Source of the DNA: CAYMGQ01 sp964390055
GTDB lineage: Bacteria; Bacillota; Clostridia; Peptostreptococcales; Natronincolaceae
NCBI GenBank assembly: GCA_964390055.1
Contig: CAYMGQ010000003.1
Coordinates: 62,001-126,000 of the forward strand
Direction of reading: 5' to 3'
DNA length: 64,000 bases
The notes under the pieces are model-generated. The model had not been told where the DNA came from. It made no database searches and worked only from the letters and a program-made list of their open reading frames with translations. Below are positions 53,077-61,773 of the stretch, piece after piece. How positions within the stretch are numbered: position 1 is the stretch's first letter; every line of letters begins with the position of its first letter. The position numbers and the translations under genes are program-made.

Positions 53077-54087
53077 CTACTCCCTTACATATGGAATTTT
53101 AAAATGTTTATATGCCTTTTCAGTAACCACTCGCCCCCTAGGGGTCCTATTCAAAAAGCCTATTTGCAACAAATATGGTTCATATACATCCTCAATTGTT
53201 ATTTTTTCTTCGCCAGTCGATGCGGCTAAGGTATCAACCCCAACAGGTCCGCCATTGAAATTATTAATAATTACCCGAATCACCTTTTTGTCCACACTAT
53301 CTAACCCTAGTTCATCTACCTCCAATAATAGCAATGCTTCTTTTGCAACATCCTCTGTAATTATACCATTGGCCCTAACTTCAGCAAAATCTCTAATTCT
53401 TTTTAATAATCTGTTAGCAATCCGTGGCGTCCCCCTAGATCGAGAGGCTATTTCTACAGCACCTGCCTCATCAATCTCCACATCAAGAATATTTGCGGAA
53501 CGTTGAACTATATTTTTGAGCTCTTCCTTATTATATAAATTCAACTTGCAAATTACCCCAAAACGATCCCTCAAAGGAGCTGTCAATAAACCCGCCCTAG
53601 TTGTGGCACCAATTAAAGTAAACTTTGACAAGTCAAGTCGAATAGACCTAGCACTTGGTCCCTTGCCTATTATTATATCTAAGGCATAATCCTCCATTGC
53701 AGGGTATAGTATCTCCTCAACACTCCTATTTAACCTGTGTATTTCGTCTATAAATAGCACATCTTTTTCGGATAGATTGGTTAAAATTGCCGCTAAATCT
53801 CCTGGCCTCTCAATAGCTGGTCCAGAAGTAACCTTAATATTTACATTCATTTCATTGGCTATTATATTGGATAAGGTAGTCTTTCCTAGACCAGGCGGAC
53901 CATAAAGAAGGACATGATCTAGGGCCTCATTTCTTGCTAAGGCTGCCTCTATAAAAATACCTAGCCTCTCCTTTATCCTATCTTGCCCAATATAGTGCCT
54001 TAAATATCTAGGTCTCAACCCACCTTCAATTGCATTATCCTCTTCTTTGAAATAACTAGTTGTTATTCTATCATCTACCTCTTTCAT
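53077..54087 (-). CDS. ruvB: Holliday junction helicase RuvB
   Basis: 336 aa AAA+ motor for branch migration. Walker A GPPGLGKTT near residue 62, Walker B LFIDEIHRL near 110, sensor 1 TLIGATTRAGLL, arginine-finger DRFG, and winged-helix C-terminus ending RTPRGRVVTEKAYKH. 21 bp after ruvA and 6 bp before the DUF2905 gene. Confidence 0.97.
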   Translation of the reverse strand: MKEVDDRITTSYFKEEDNAIEGGLRPRYLRHYIGQDRIKERLGIFIEAALARNEALDHVLLYGPPGLGKTTLSNIIANEMNVNIKVTSGPAIERPGDLAAILTNLSEKDVLFIDEIHRLNRSVEEILYPAMEDYALDIIIGKGPSARSIRLDLSKFTLIGATTRAGLLTAPLRDRFGVICKLNLYNKEELKNIVQRSANILDVEIDEAGAVEIASRSRGTPRIANRLLKRIRDFAEVRANGIITEDVAKEALLLLEVDELGLDSVDKKVIRVIINNFNGGPVGVDTLAASTGEEKITIEDVYEPYLLQIGFLNRTPRGRVVTEKAYKHFKIPYVRE

Positions 54088-54108
54088 AATGATTTCAAAA
54101 CCCCCATG

Positions 54109-54693
54109 CTACTTCATTAGTATTTTTAATGCTTCCTTAATAGATTTCTCTATACCAATATTTTTTATATCAATAGATTGTAAGGCAACCTCCGCCTCCT
54201 GTTTATTGTAACCTAGGGAAATTAATGCCTCAACTATTTCCCCGCTTCCATCTATTAATTCATTATTTACATCATATTTTAAATTTAAATTGAAACTCTT
54301 CATCTTATCCCTAAGCTCAAGTATTATTCTTTGGGCAGTTTTCCTACCCACCCCTGGGATCTTTATCATATTATTAATATCATTGCAAGATATATATTTA
54401 GCTATACTATCGGGAGTATAGGTTGATAGTATTGAAATCGCAAGTTTTGGTCCTATCCTAGATACCGAAATTAATTGCTCAAACATCCATAACTCATCCC
54501 GACAAATAAAACCATATAAATTAATTGCATCGTCCCGTACCACAAGATGTGTGAAAATTTTTATCGTGTCCCCTATCACAATCTTATTTATACTATTAAT
54601 TGTACTATAAATTCTATAGCCTATACCATTGGTCTCAACTACTATTATATCATCAAAGATATTTGTTGCCTTCCCAAATATATAATCAAACAA
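54109..54693 (-). CDS. ruvA: Holliday junction protein RuvA
   Basis: 194 aa. OB domain at the N-terminus, tandem helix-hairpin-helix motifs (LISVSRIGPKLAISIL; MIKIPGVGRKTAQRIIL), and domain III that contacts RuvB. TTG 54693 gives the family start (FDYIFGK) with GGGGGGGAAAG upstream. ATG 54732, which overlaps the ruvC stop as ATGA, is an alternative that would add 13 residues. Confidence 0.94.
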   Translation of the reverse strand: MFDYIFGKATNIFDDIIVVETNGIGYRIYSTINSINKIVIGDTIKIFTHLVVRDDAINLYGFICRDELWMFEQLISVSRIGPKLAISILSTYTPDSIAKYISCNDINNMIKIPGVGRKTAQRIILELRDKMKSFNLNLKYDVNNELIDGSGEIVEALISLGYNKQEAEVALQSIDIKNIGIEKSIKEALKILMK

Positions 54694-54728
54694 TATTCTT
54701 TCCCCCCCCAAATTTCCCGAAATCGAAT

Positions 54729-55223
54729 TCATTTGATTTTAAATAAATCAGCGAAATTACTAGAATGGGCATGACACACAGCAACAGCTAGTGCATCTGC
54801 CGCATCGTTAGGTTTTGGAATTTCATCTAAATTTAAGATTATTTTAACCATTTCTTGTACCTGTTTTTTATTTGCCCTACCATATCCCACTACCCCTTGT
54901 TTCACCTGTAAGGGGGTATATTCATAAAGCTTTCTATTGTTATTAGCAGCAGCCAAAATTGCTACCCCCCTAGCTTGCCCTACTAATAGAGCCGTCTTCA
55001 CATTTTTATTAAAAAACAATTCTTCTATTGCAACAGCATCAGGCTGAAATTTTTCAATCAATAAGTTTAATTCTATGTAAATTTTTTTTAAGCGCTCAGC
55101 TGTCACAGCTTTGCTAGAAGTTGTAATAACACCATGTTCAATTATTTTAAATGAATTTCCAGTGTACTTTACTATACCATAACCTAGTATTGCCAAACCC
55201 GGATCAATACCTAATATAATCAT
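54729..55223 (-). CDS. ruvC: Holliday junction resolvase RuvC
   Basis: 164 aa RNase H-fold resolvase. Acidic site: Asp in ILGIDPG (residue 7), Glu in VAIEELFF, and the C-terminal DAADALAVA pair. ATG 55223 follows GGAGG and gives the standard length; the open frame upstream is not needed. No LexA box was seen before the ruv genes. Confidence 0.96.
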   Translation of the reverse strand: MIILGIDPGLAILGYGIVKYTGNSFKIIEHGVITTSSKAVTAERLKKIYIELNLLIEKFQPDAVAIEELFFNKNVKTALLVGQARGVAILAAANNNRKLYEYTPLQVKQGVVGYGRANKKQVQEMVKIILNLDEIPKPNDAADALAVAVCHAHSSNFADLFKIK

Positions 55224-55322
55224 ATGTATACCTCCGATTTGCTTGCAATTAATTATTGTCATACCATAGTGTATCATATTAATTTATAAAAATCGATATT
55301 GACTAATGGGATTGTGACAAAC

Positions 55323-55365
55323 AAATAAACGATATAGTTTAATAATTAAACTATATCGTTTATTT
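55323..55365 (-). terminator. Long perfect palindrome, terminator after the BofC-like gene
   Basis: Arms 55323-55343 and 55345-55365 are complementary over 21 bp (core AACGATATAGTTTAA), followed on the minus strand by TTTGTTTG. It separates the BofC-like gene from ruvC. Confidence 0.75.
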
Positions 55366-55384
55366 AATTCTTTTTCACTTTTCT

Positions 55385-56038
55385 TTAACTACTATAGTCT
55401 TCCAATAATCTATAAGCTTCAATTTTTGTTTTTCTAAAGATTCCCTTCTTTAATTTTCCCCTATCCATTGGAGGTAATATAGACACGGGTATAGTAGTAG
55501 TTTCAATCAAATTTTTCTCACCCTTATCATCTAAATAGTAGATTACCAGATATCCCTTGTTTTCAGTTACTAAGTAATAATCATGATGATTGGGGCAAAA
55601 TCCTTCTTTTTCCTCAAATAATACTAACCTATTCCTTCCAAAGCTTTGAATTGAAGGCGGAGAATCCTGTTCATCCAAATATTCAATAAGATCTACCTCT
55701 TTAAATCCTATAATATCTCTATTTGCTACTGTAAGTTCCTCTATAGTATCCCCACACCCCCTATAAAGCACCCTATATACCACTTGAGTATCATGTCCTA
55801 TACTTTCCTCAGAATAGCTCACGGGGCTTTCATTATCGTCATCTATCATAGTGAATTTATCCGATGTCTTCTCATTTTCTCCTAAACTAATTTTATTAAC
55901 ATCTTCCTGTGCAAAGGGTATCTCCCCACCCTTAAAAGTATTAAATTTATAATATCCTATAAAATATCCTATAAAAATCAGTCCAATGCCTCCGATGAAA
56001 AATAATGTTTTATGGGGGAATATTCTCCTCCTATACAT
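55385..56038 (-). CDS. BofC C-terminal domain protein
   Basis: 217 aa. An N-terminal membrane anchor (residues about 10-29), a linker rich in Asp, Glu and Ser, and a C-terminal domain with YYLVTENKGYLVIYYLDD and TTIPVSILPPMDRGKLKKG, similar to BofC of Bacillus. BofC restrains the SpoIVB protease that signals pro-sigma-K processing in the forespore. AGGAGG precedes ATG 56038. SpoIVB itself is not in the window, and Clostridial homologues may differ in role. Confidence 0.72.
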   Translation of the reverse strand: MYRRRIFPHKTLFFIGGIGLIFIGYFIGYYKFNTFKGGEIPFAQEDVNKISLGENEKTSDKFTMIDDDNESPVSYSEESIGHDTQVVYRVLYRGCGDTIEELTVANRDIIGFKEVDLIEYLDEQDSPPSIQSFGRNRLVLFEEKEGFCPNHHDYYLVTENKGYLVIYYLDDKGEKNLIETTTIPVSILPPMDRGKLKKGIFRKTKIEAYRLLEDYSS

Positions 56039-56125
56039 AGAATAACCTCCTTATTCCTTAGGAGATTATTTTGTCCAATTAACCCACATTCTATACATAA
56101 ATGCACATATCATAATCTTAGAAGA

Positions 56126-56704
56126 TTACCAATCAAGCGTTGACCCTCTTGTCCTTTTAGACATATCATAAGCTAGAAAATAATACTCGTTATTATTAAA
56201 TTCAAAGGTTTTAATAACCCGAAGGCCAAGTTTGTCGGTATGGGCAACGTAGGATCTTGGATTTTGAATGTTTATAAAGGTAGCCATAATGGGGTATTTA
56301 TCCATCATTGTTCGTCTAGAAAATTCAAAAATATTGGGCAAAACTTTAGTGCCTCGGTATCTCTTTTCAATACATATAGGTCCATACTGATATGAATTTG
56401 TTATCGAAAGAGTTTGGCCTGCAAATTCAATATTGGGCAGGTCCTCTATCATATAGGCGAAAATTGGCCAAGCAGACCAATAATGCCATGATGCAGCCAT
56501 AGCGTATGCTACTATACTGTCACCATCCACCGCTATTGATAATCCATTTTCACTTAAAATTAATTCTTCAAATTGGTCTTTAGTAAAAAGTGTAGTTACA
56601 AATCCATCGGCTTTATCTTCCTTTTTAATAGTAGATACATGATATTTTTCCTGGAGTTTTACAATGGATGGAATATCATGAATCGAAGCATTTGTATATT
56701 TCAT
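56126..56704 (-). CDS. GNAT-family N-acetyltransferase
   Basis: 192 aa. GNAT-like order: N-terminal HDIPSIVKLQEKYH helix, SIVAYAMAASW beta strands, ICIEKRYRGTKVLPNIFEFS containing the R-G-x-x-L acetyl-CoA loop (residues about 113-132), and FINIQNPRSYVAH with the late Asn/Tyr region. The acceptor is unknown. It is 22 bp downstream of the Lrp-type regulator and thus probably in its operon, opposite the kynureninase gene. Confidence 0.78.
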   Translation of the reverse strand: MKYTNASIHDIPSIVKLQEKYHVSTIKKEDKADGFVTTLFTKDQFEELILSENGLSIAVDGDSIVAYAMAASWHYWSAWPIFAYMIEDLPNIEFAGQTLSITNSYQYGPICIEKRYRGTKVLPNIFEFSRRTMMDKYPIMATFINIQNPRSYVAHTDKLGLRVIKTFEFNNNEYYFLAYDMSKRTRGSTLDW

Positions 56705-56726
56705 TTTCCTTTCACCCCCATAAAAT

Positions 56727-57182
56727 TTAATCAGGTTGATAAGATGGCTTTTCCTTTAAGGTGGATAAAGTTATAGAAGTTGTTGATTTTATAACATTAG
56801 CATTTACCCTAATTAATGACAATAACTTTTCTAGGCTTTCCGGCCCTTCTGTTATAATCTTCAATAAGTATTCATAGTCTCCAGTAATACAATGGCACTC
56901 TAGTATATCAGACTCACTAATTACAATTTTTTTAAAATTTTGTAGATTGTTTTCACCTGCTTGTAAAGTCAGCAAACAAAAACATATAAGATTTTTATTG
57001 AATTTTCCCGAATTCAATATAGTTGTATACCCATTAATATAGCCTTTATTTTCAAGTTTTTTTATTCTTTCTGATACGGCTGGTATGGATAAACTAACAC
57101 TTTTACTTATATCTGATAAAAGCATTCGAGCATTTTTTGTTAATTCCTTTAATATGCTTAAATCGATCTCATCAAAACTAAT
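56727..57182 (-). CDS. Lrp/AsnC family transcriptional regulator with AUU start codon
   Basis: 151 aa. N-terminal HTH (DEIDLSILKELTKNARMLL, then SDISKSVSLSIPAVSERIKKLE) and C-terminal RAM/AsnC effector-binding domain. The family N-terminus begins upstream of the first in-frame ATG (57125). Between the stop TAG (57097-57095) in the wider frame and that ATG there is no ATG, GTG or TTG in frame, but ATT at 57182-57180 lies exactly eight bases after AGGAGG. I therefore place the start at ATT. Without it the protein would lose helix 1 of the HTH. Diverges from kynU; amino-acid-responsive regulation of kynU is inference. Confidence 0.8.
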   Translation of the reverse strand: MSFDEIDLSILKELTKNARMLLSDISKSVSLSIPAVSERIKKLENKGYINGYTTILNSGKFNKNLICFCLLTLQAGENNLQNFKKIVISESDILECHCITGDYEYLLKIITEGPESLEKLLSLIRVNANVIKSTTSITLSTLKEKPSYQPD

Positions 57183-57211
57183 TCTAACCGCCTCCTAAAT
57201 ATCTACTCTTA

Positions 57212-57220
57212 ATTATATCA
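57212..57220 (-). promoter_or_regulatory. Extended -10 promoter of the Lrp-GNAT operon
   Basis: On the minus strand TG-A-TATAAT (57220-57212), an extended -10 element. No good -35 at 17 bp; TTGTCT lies 21 bp upstream. Confidence 0.55.
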
Positions 57221-57366
57221 CAAAAACCTTAATCTTATAGACAAGTACTTAAATATTAATAGTTATTCTATATAACGCCTAATTTAATAAGCTAATCATA
57301 CCCCATATAGCCTCCTTATTAAAGTTTTACTGTTTTTTATAAAATTAATATTAATTGCCCTAATTA

Positions 57367-57375
57367 TGATATAAT
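57367..57375 (+). promoter_or_regulatory. Extended -10 promoter of kynU
   Basis: TG-A-TATAAT (57367-57375), giving a leader of about 105 nt that contains AT-rich near-palindromes (around 57402-57416 and 57459-57472) suited to Lrp-type binding. The -35 region is poor. Apart from the two promoters, the 305-bp divergent gap shows no other feature. Confidence 0.55.
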
Positions 57376-57487
57376 CAATATTGTAGGAGTAATAGTAACT
57401 ATATTTTAAAAATTTTATCTTTAATATACTAATAATACATAATAAAAATCCACCTAAGCGAATTAAAATTTTAAGGAGGTAATAAAA

Positions 57488-58771
57488 ATGAATGAAAATT
57501 TTGAATTAGGAATTGATTTCGCTAAGAAAATGGATGAAAGGGACGACCTTAGAGAATACAGGAAAAGGTTTTATCTAGAAGAGGGGGAAATATATTTTGA
57601 TGGTAATTCCTTAGGTGCTTGTTCTATTGATGCGGAAGAAAGTCTTTTAAAGATGCTAGAAATATGGAAGAAAGAAAAAATTCGCTTATGGGATAAACAT
57701 GATGGAAGGTATTTGAAATATCCCCAATATATTGGAGGACTATTTGCCCCAATGATAAATGCAAATCCCAATGAAATAACCATTACCAATAGCACTACCA
57801 TTAATATACACCAAGCCTTAGCTACATTTTATAGGCCCAGTAAAAAAAGATATAAAATATTGGTTGATGAATTAAATTTCCCCACAGATATACATGCCGC
57901 AAAAAGTCAAGTCAAATTACATGGCCTTAATCCCGAGGATGCGATTAAAGTCGTTCCTAGTAGAGATGGTAGAATCATTGAGGAAGAGGATATTATGCAA
58001 GCTATGTCAGATGATATTGCTGTAGCCTTACTACCAAGTCTTTTATATAGGTCAGCCCAACTTATTGACATGCACAAAATAACCAAGGCTGCCCATAAGA
58101 AGGGTATAATAATTGGCTGGGATTTGTGCCATTCAATAGGTTCAGTGCCTCATGATTTTGAGAAAATTCAAGCTGATTTTGCAGTATGGTGTACCTATAA
58201 ACATATATCAGGAGGTCCAGGTTCAAATGCTGGATTGTATATAAATAAGAAGCATTTTGGAACTAGTCCAGGTTTAGCTGGTTGGTTTGGAAATAAAAAA
58301 GATGTTCAATTCTTGATGAGTCATGACCACATACCAGCCGCCGATGCTAATGCATGGCTCACCGGCACCCCCAGTTTACTGGCAATGGCGCCCATTGAGG
58401 GAGTAATGAAAATTTTTAATGAGGCAGGCATAGAAAACATAAGAAAAAAGTCATTAGCCCTTACAGATTACTTGATTTTTCTTATAGATAATAAATTGGC
58501 CAAATATGGTTATGTAAATGGCACGCCCTTGGATCATAATAGGCGTGGTGGCCATATAGCCCTAGAACATAAGGAAGCCTATAGGATATGCCAAGCATTA
58601 AAAGAAAAAAACGTTATACCGGATTTTCGTGAACCTAATGTTATAAGATTAGCGCCAGTAGCCTTGTATTGCAGTTTTGAGGATGTTTATAAAGTAGTTG
58701 AGATATTAGAGGAAATAATGATAAAACAATCCTTTAAAAAATTCTCACAAGATAGAACTTTAGTAGTATAA
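57488..58771 (+). CDS. kynU: Kynureninase
   Basis: 427 aa fold-type I PLP enzyme that splits kynurenine or 3-hydroxykynurenine into anthranilate (or its 3-hydroxy form) and alanine. YFDGNSLGACS near residue 36, the NFPTD region (LVDELNFPTDIH) near 125-139, WDLCHSIGSVPHDF near 211, and the Schiff-base Lys near 238 in VWCTYKHISGGPGSNAG are all kynureninase marks. ATG 57488 with AAGGAGG. It is divergent from an Lrp regulator. No other tryptophan- or NAD-pathway gene lies in the window. Confidence 0.92.
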   Translation: MNENFELGIDFAKKMDERDDLREYRKRFYLEEGEIYFDGNSLGACSIDAEESLLKMLEIWKKEKIRLWDKHDGRYLKYPQYIGGLFAPMINANPNEITITNSTTINIHQALATFYRPSKKRYKILVDELNFPTDIHAAKSQVKLHGLNPEDAIKVVPSRDGRIIEEEDIMQAMSDDIAVALLPSLLYRSAQLIDMHKITKAAHKKGIIIGWDLCHSIGSVPHDFEKIQADFAVWCTYKHISGGPGSNAGLYINKKHFGTSPGLAGWFGNKKDVQFLMSHDHIPAADANAWLTGTPSLLAMAPIEGVMKIFNEAGIENIRKKSLALTDYLIFLIDNKLAKYGYVNGTPLDHNRRGGHIALEHKEAYRICQALKEKNVIPDFREPNVIRLAPVALYCSFEDVYKVVEILEEIMIKQSFKKFSQDRTLVV

Positions 58772-58775
58772 ATTA

Positions 58776-58801
58776 AAAATAGCGACTCCGGTCGCTATTT
58801 T
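58776..58801. terminator. Bidirectional terminator for kynU and tRNA-Sec
   Basis: AAAATAGCGAC (58776-58786) pairs perfectly with GTCGCTATTTT (58791-58801) around TCCG; T-rich on both sides. Confidence 0.9.
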
Positions 58802-58808
58802 ATTATTT

Positions 58809-58905
58809 TGGCGGGAGTACGTGGGAATCGAACCCACCCAAGAGGCTCCTAACCCCTCATACTGGTTTTGAAGACCAGAGGGCACACCAGCACCCATCTA
58901 CTCCC
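58809..58905 (-). tRNA. selC: Selenocysteine tRNA (anticodon UCA)
   Basis: 97 nt on the minus strand, CCA encoded. Seven acceptor pairs plus an eighth G-G opposition, a six-pair D stem with UGGU loop, five-pair anticodon stem CUGGU/ACCAG with loop CUUCAAA (UCA at 58871-58869), a long variable arm (GAGG...CCUC), and a five-pair T stem with UUCGAUU loop; discriminator G. The long D stem, extra-long acceptor-T stack and UCA anticodon together identify tRNA-Sec. selB lies 4 kb away on the same strand. The flank up to 59147 (242 bp) shows nothing else. Confidence 0.96.
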
Positions 58906-59147
58906 ATAAGATGTATACATTTGTGAACACTACTATATTATAGCATTTTTTATATTCATGTCAAGTATACTCTGCTTACTCAGAAGCCACGGACTTTATA
59001 CCCTTATAACCTTTGGAGCATTTTTTTAATCTCTTATCCGTCTATCTCCCCCAGATTAGCATTCTAATATTTTAATAATATATACTTTTATAATATAGTA
59101 TGATATCCCATTAATATGAGGATATTTGAAAATTGGTCCTAATAAGA

Positions 59148-60047
59148 TTAAATTAAATTTATACCTATTTCTTCCGCATATTTTATTGCTTCAACATATT
59201 TCAATTTTTCGAGTCTTTTCCCTATTTCAGGATATTGGCTCGCCTTATGGGCTGGATAATATTGTTCCATTAAATTTACACCAACATCAGCAGATAGTTC
59301 AGCCTTTATAAAATTTAAAATTTTCTTTGTATCTTTTAGGCCACCAGGCAAGATTAGATGCCGTATCAATAAACCTTTATAAGTCAATCCATTTCCAGCT
59401 ATTTTCAATCCTCCTACCTGTCTGTCCATTTCCTTTATTGCCCTTTTTACCTTATTAGGATAGTCTGTTATTTTTGAATATTTCTCGCTGACAGTATTAT
59501 CAAAGTATTTAAAATCCGGCATATAAATATCTATAACTCCATCTAATAATTGCAATGTTTCTAAACTTTCATATCCACCGCAATTATATATTATAGGCAG
59601 ATTTAATCCTTTGCCCATTGCTAGGGATAGGGCCTCAACTATGTTTGTTGTAAAGTGAGTAGGCGTAACCAAGTTTATATTACTACATCTATAATGATTC
59701 TGTAGCAACAACATTATCTTAGATAGTTTTTCAGCTGTAACAGTATTTCCTCTGCCATAATGACTGAGTTCATAATTTTGGCAAAAAACACATCTCATAT
59801 TACAATAAGCAAAAAAAATTGTACCAGATCCTTTTCTCCCTGTTAAAATTTTTTCCTCGCCAAAATGGGGTCCGTAGCTAGATACTACTGCCTTGTCTAA
59901 TGATTTACAGAATCCAGTTGCACTTCTCCTATCAACACCACATTTATGAGGACACAAGTGACAATTATATATATGTTTCTTTAATTTTATTAAATTTTTA
60001 TGCAGAGTCCCATTTTTGTATGATTCCATATAGTTGGTTTTGTTCAT
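59148..60047 (-). CDS. Radical SAM protein, PflX type (pyruvate formate-lyase activase-like)
   Basis: 299 aa. An N-terminal cysteine set (CHLCPHKCGVDR and TGFC) followed by the radical-SAM motif CNMRCVFCQN (about residue 94-103), then VTPTHFTTNIVEAL and YNCGGYES. This matches the COG1313/PflX group of activase-like proteins with unknown substrate. ATG 60047 has GAGGGG in front. It does not overlap neighbours, and no glycyl-radical enzyme is in the window. Confidence 0.82.
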   Translation of the reverse strand: MNKTNYMESYKNGTLHKNLIKLKKHIYNCHLCPHKCGVDRRSATGFCKSLDKAVVSSYGPHFGEEKILTGRKGSGTIFFAYCNMRCVFCQNYELSHYGRGNTVTAEKLSKIMLLLQNHYRCSNINLVTPTHFTTNIVEALSLAMGKGLNLPIIYNCGGYESLETLQLLDGVIDIYMPDFKYFDNTVSEKYSKITDYPNKVKRAIKEMDRQVGGLKIAGNGLTYKGLLIRHLILPGGLKDTKKILNFIKAELSADVGVNLMEQYYPAHKASQYPEIGKRLEKLKYVEAIKYAEEIGINLI

Positions 60048-60142
60048 TTTCCCCCTCAAACCTCCCTTAATAAATTATAGCATAATTATAAAATATTTGT
60101 TGATTCATATGGAATTAACACATTACAATCACTTATAAATTG

Positions 60143-60178
60143 TGAAGGCACACACTCTTACAAGAGTTCGTGCCTTCA
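60143..60178 (-). terminator. Stem-loop after the osmolyte transporter operon
   Basis: TGAAGGCAC (60143-60151) pairs with GTGCCTTCA (60170-60178), with an inner ACTCTT/AAGAGT stem. The U-tract on the minus strand is poor. Confidence 0.6.
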
Positions 60179-60189
60179 TATCCTTTAAT

Positions 60190-61086
60190 TTATTTTAACA
60201 AACCTGTTTCTTTAAGAAATTCATGAGCTACAACTTCAGGATCTCGTTTTTCTAAATCTACTTCAGCATTCAATTTTGCCATTATACTATCGTCTATTTT
60301 ATTGGCTAATTTATTTAAAATTTCCTCAATTTCTGGATATTTTTCTAATATCTCCATTCTAACTACTGGTACCGCATCATAGGGCGGGAAAAATTGTTTG
60401 TCATCCTCTAGCATTACTAGATCAAAGGCTGCTATTCTACCTTCTGTAGCAAAGGCACTTATTACATCAACATTTTCCTCCACTAATGCCTGGTACATTA
60501 GGGCAGGATCCATCCCCTTAACATCTGAAAATTCAAAATTGTAATATTTGCTAAGACCAGGGTAACCATCATCCCTTTCGGTAAAAACATGGGTGCATCC
60601 TAATACTAATTCCTCTCCAATGGCTGCCATATCCGAAAATGTCCTTAGGTTGTATTTTTCTGCAGTATCCCTTGTTACTGCCATAGTATAAGTATTATTA
60701 AATCCGTAGGGTTCTAACCACTTAATCCTAAATTCTTTTTCAAACTCCCTCTTAACTATTTCGTACACCTCTTCTGGATTATTCATTGGTTCAATTCCTA
60801 AATTTATTAAACCTGTACCTGTATATTCTAAATAAAGATCTATTTGGTCAGATTTTATAGCATCTATTATGACATTACCCGCTAAATTTGTCTGTATTTC
60901 CGTTTGTAGATTAGTATTTTCCTCAATAAGCAAACTCAGCATTTCTGCCATAATAAATTGTTCAGAAAAATTCTTACCCCCAATTTTTATGATATCATCC
61001 CCCTGCCTAGAACAGCCTATTAATCCCATCATTATCAATGCCGATATTAGAATTATGGCTATTGTAGTTTTTCCCTTTATTTTCAT
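60190..61086 (-). CDS. opuCC: Glycine betaine/carnitine/choline-type substrate-binding lipoprotein
   Basis: 298 aa. Lipoprotein signal peptide with lipobox LIGC (Cys at about residue 25). IGGKNFSEQFIMAEML, DLYLEYTGTG and the C-terminal ALVEENVDVISAFATEGRI are typical of OpuAC/OpuCC/ProX-type binding proteins for quaternary amines. Last gene of the ATPase-permease-binding protein operon. Exact osmolyte not deducible. Confidence 0.87.
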   Translation of the reverse strand: MKIKGKTTIAIILISALIMMGLIGCSRQGDDIIKIGGKNFSEQFIMAEMLSLLIEENTNLQTEIQTNLAGNVIIDAIKSDQIDLYLEYTGTGLINLGIEPMNNPEEVYEIVKREFEKEFRIKWLEPYGFNNTYTMAVTRDTAEKYNLRTFSDMAAIGEELVLGCTHVFTERDDGYPGLSKYYNFEFSDVKGMDPALMYQALVEENVDVISAFATEGRIAAFDLVMLEDDKQFFPPYDAVPVVRMEILEKYPEIEEILNKLANKIDDSIMAKLNAEVDLEKRDPEVVAHEFLKETGLLK

Positions 61087-61118
61087 AATAATTTCCCCCT
61101 TTTAAATTTAATTTTATA

Positions 61119-61760
61119 CTAAAGATCTTTGCGTAAACTCTTTGGTGTAAGACGAAGTTCAACATAGCCTAACAATTTATCAGCTATAATTGCTAACAAG
61201 GCGGCAGGTATAGCTCCTGCCAATATCATTTCATTACGAAACATCTGTATCCCTTTGAAGATTAATTCTCCAAGACCACCACCACCAATATATGCTGCAA
61301 TAGTTGTTGTTCCTATGTTAATAACCGTTGCAATTCTCACTCCAGCCATTATGACAGAAAGGGCCAAGGGTAGCTCAACCATATATAATATTTGCCTATT
61401 TGTCATTCCCATTCCCCGTCCGGCATCTATCATAGATGGAGAAACTTCTTTAATGCCGGTATAAGTATTTTTAATTATAGGTAGTAATGCATAAAGAAAA
61501 AGTACTAATATAGCAGTTTTTTTGCCAATACCCAGTATAGGAATTAATATGCCGAAAAATGCAATGCTTGGTATTGTCTGGAATATACTGGCCACAGCAA
61601 GTATCGGGTCTGCTAGAGCCTTATATCTGGTAATTATAATTCCTATTGGTACACCAATAATAATAGATGCTAGTATTGCAGTACCTGTTAATTGCAAATG
61701 TTCTATTATTAAAAAAAATATTGTGTCTAAATTGTTTTTTGCAAATTCTAATAGTAACAT
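61119..61760 (-). CDS. opuCB: Quaternary-amine ABC transporter permease
   Basis: 213 aa with about six transmembrane helices. The EAA loop region is DAGRGMGMTNRQILYMVELPLALSVIM split around residues 116-142, and GGGGLGELIFKGIQM near 165 is typical of OpuCB/OpuCD and ProW. Only one permease gene is present; OpuC systems of Bacillus have two. Confidence 0.88.
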   Translation of the reverse strand: MLLLEFAKNNLDTIFFLIIEHLQLTGTAILASIIIGVPIGIIITRYKALADPILAVASIFQTIPSIAFFGILIPILGIGKKTAILVLFLYALLPIIKNTYTGIKEVSPSMIDAGRGMGMTNRQILYMVELPLALSVIMAGVRIATVINIGTTTIAAYIGGGGLGELIFKGIQMFRNEMILAGAIPAALLAIIADKLLGYVELRLTPKSLRKDL

Positions 61761-61773
61761 TATTTCAACTCCT

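Noticed and set aside
57023..57125. Met at 57125 as the start of the Lrp regulator
   Set aside because: It would remove the first helix of a well-conserved HTH region and has no ribosome site; an ATT start after AGGAGG is better supported.
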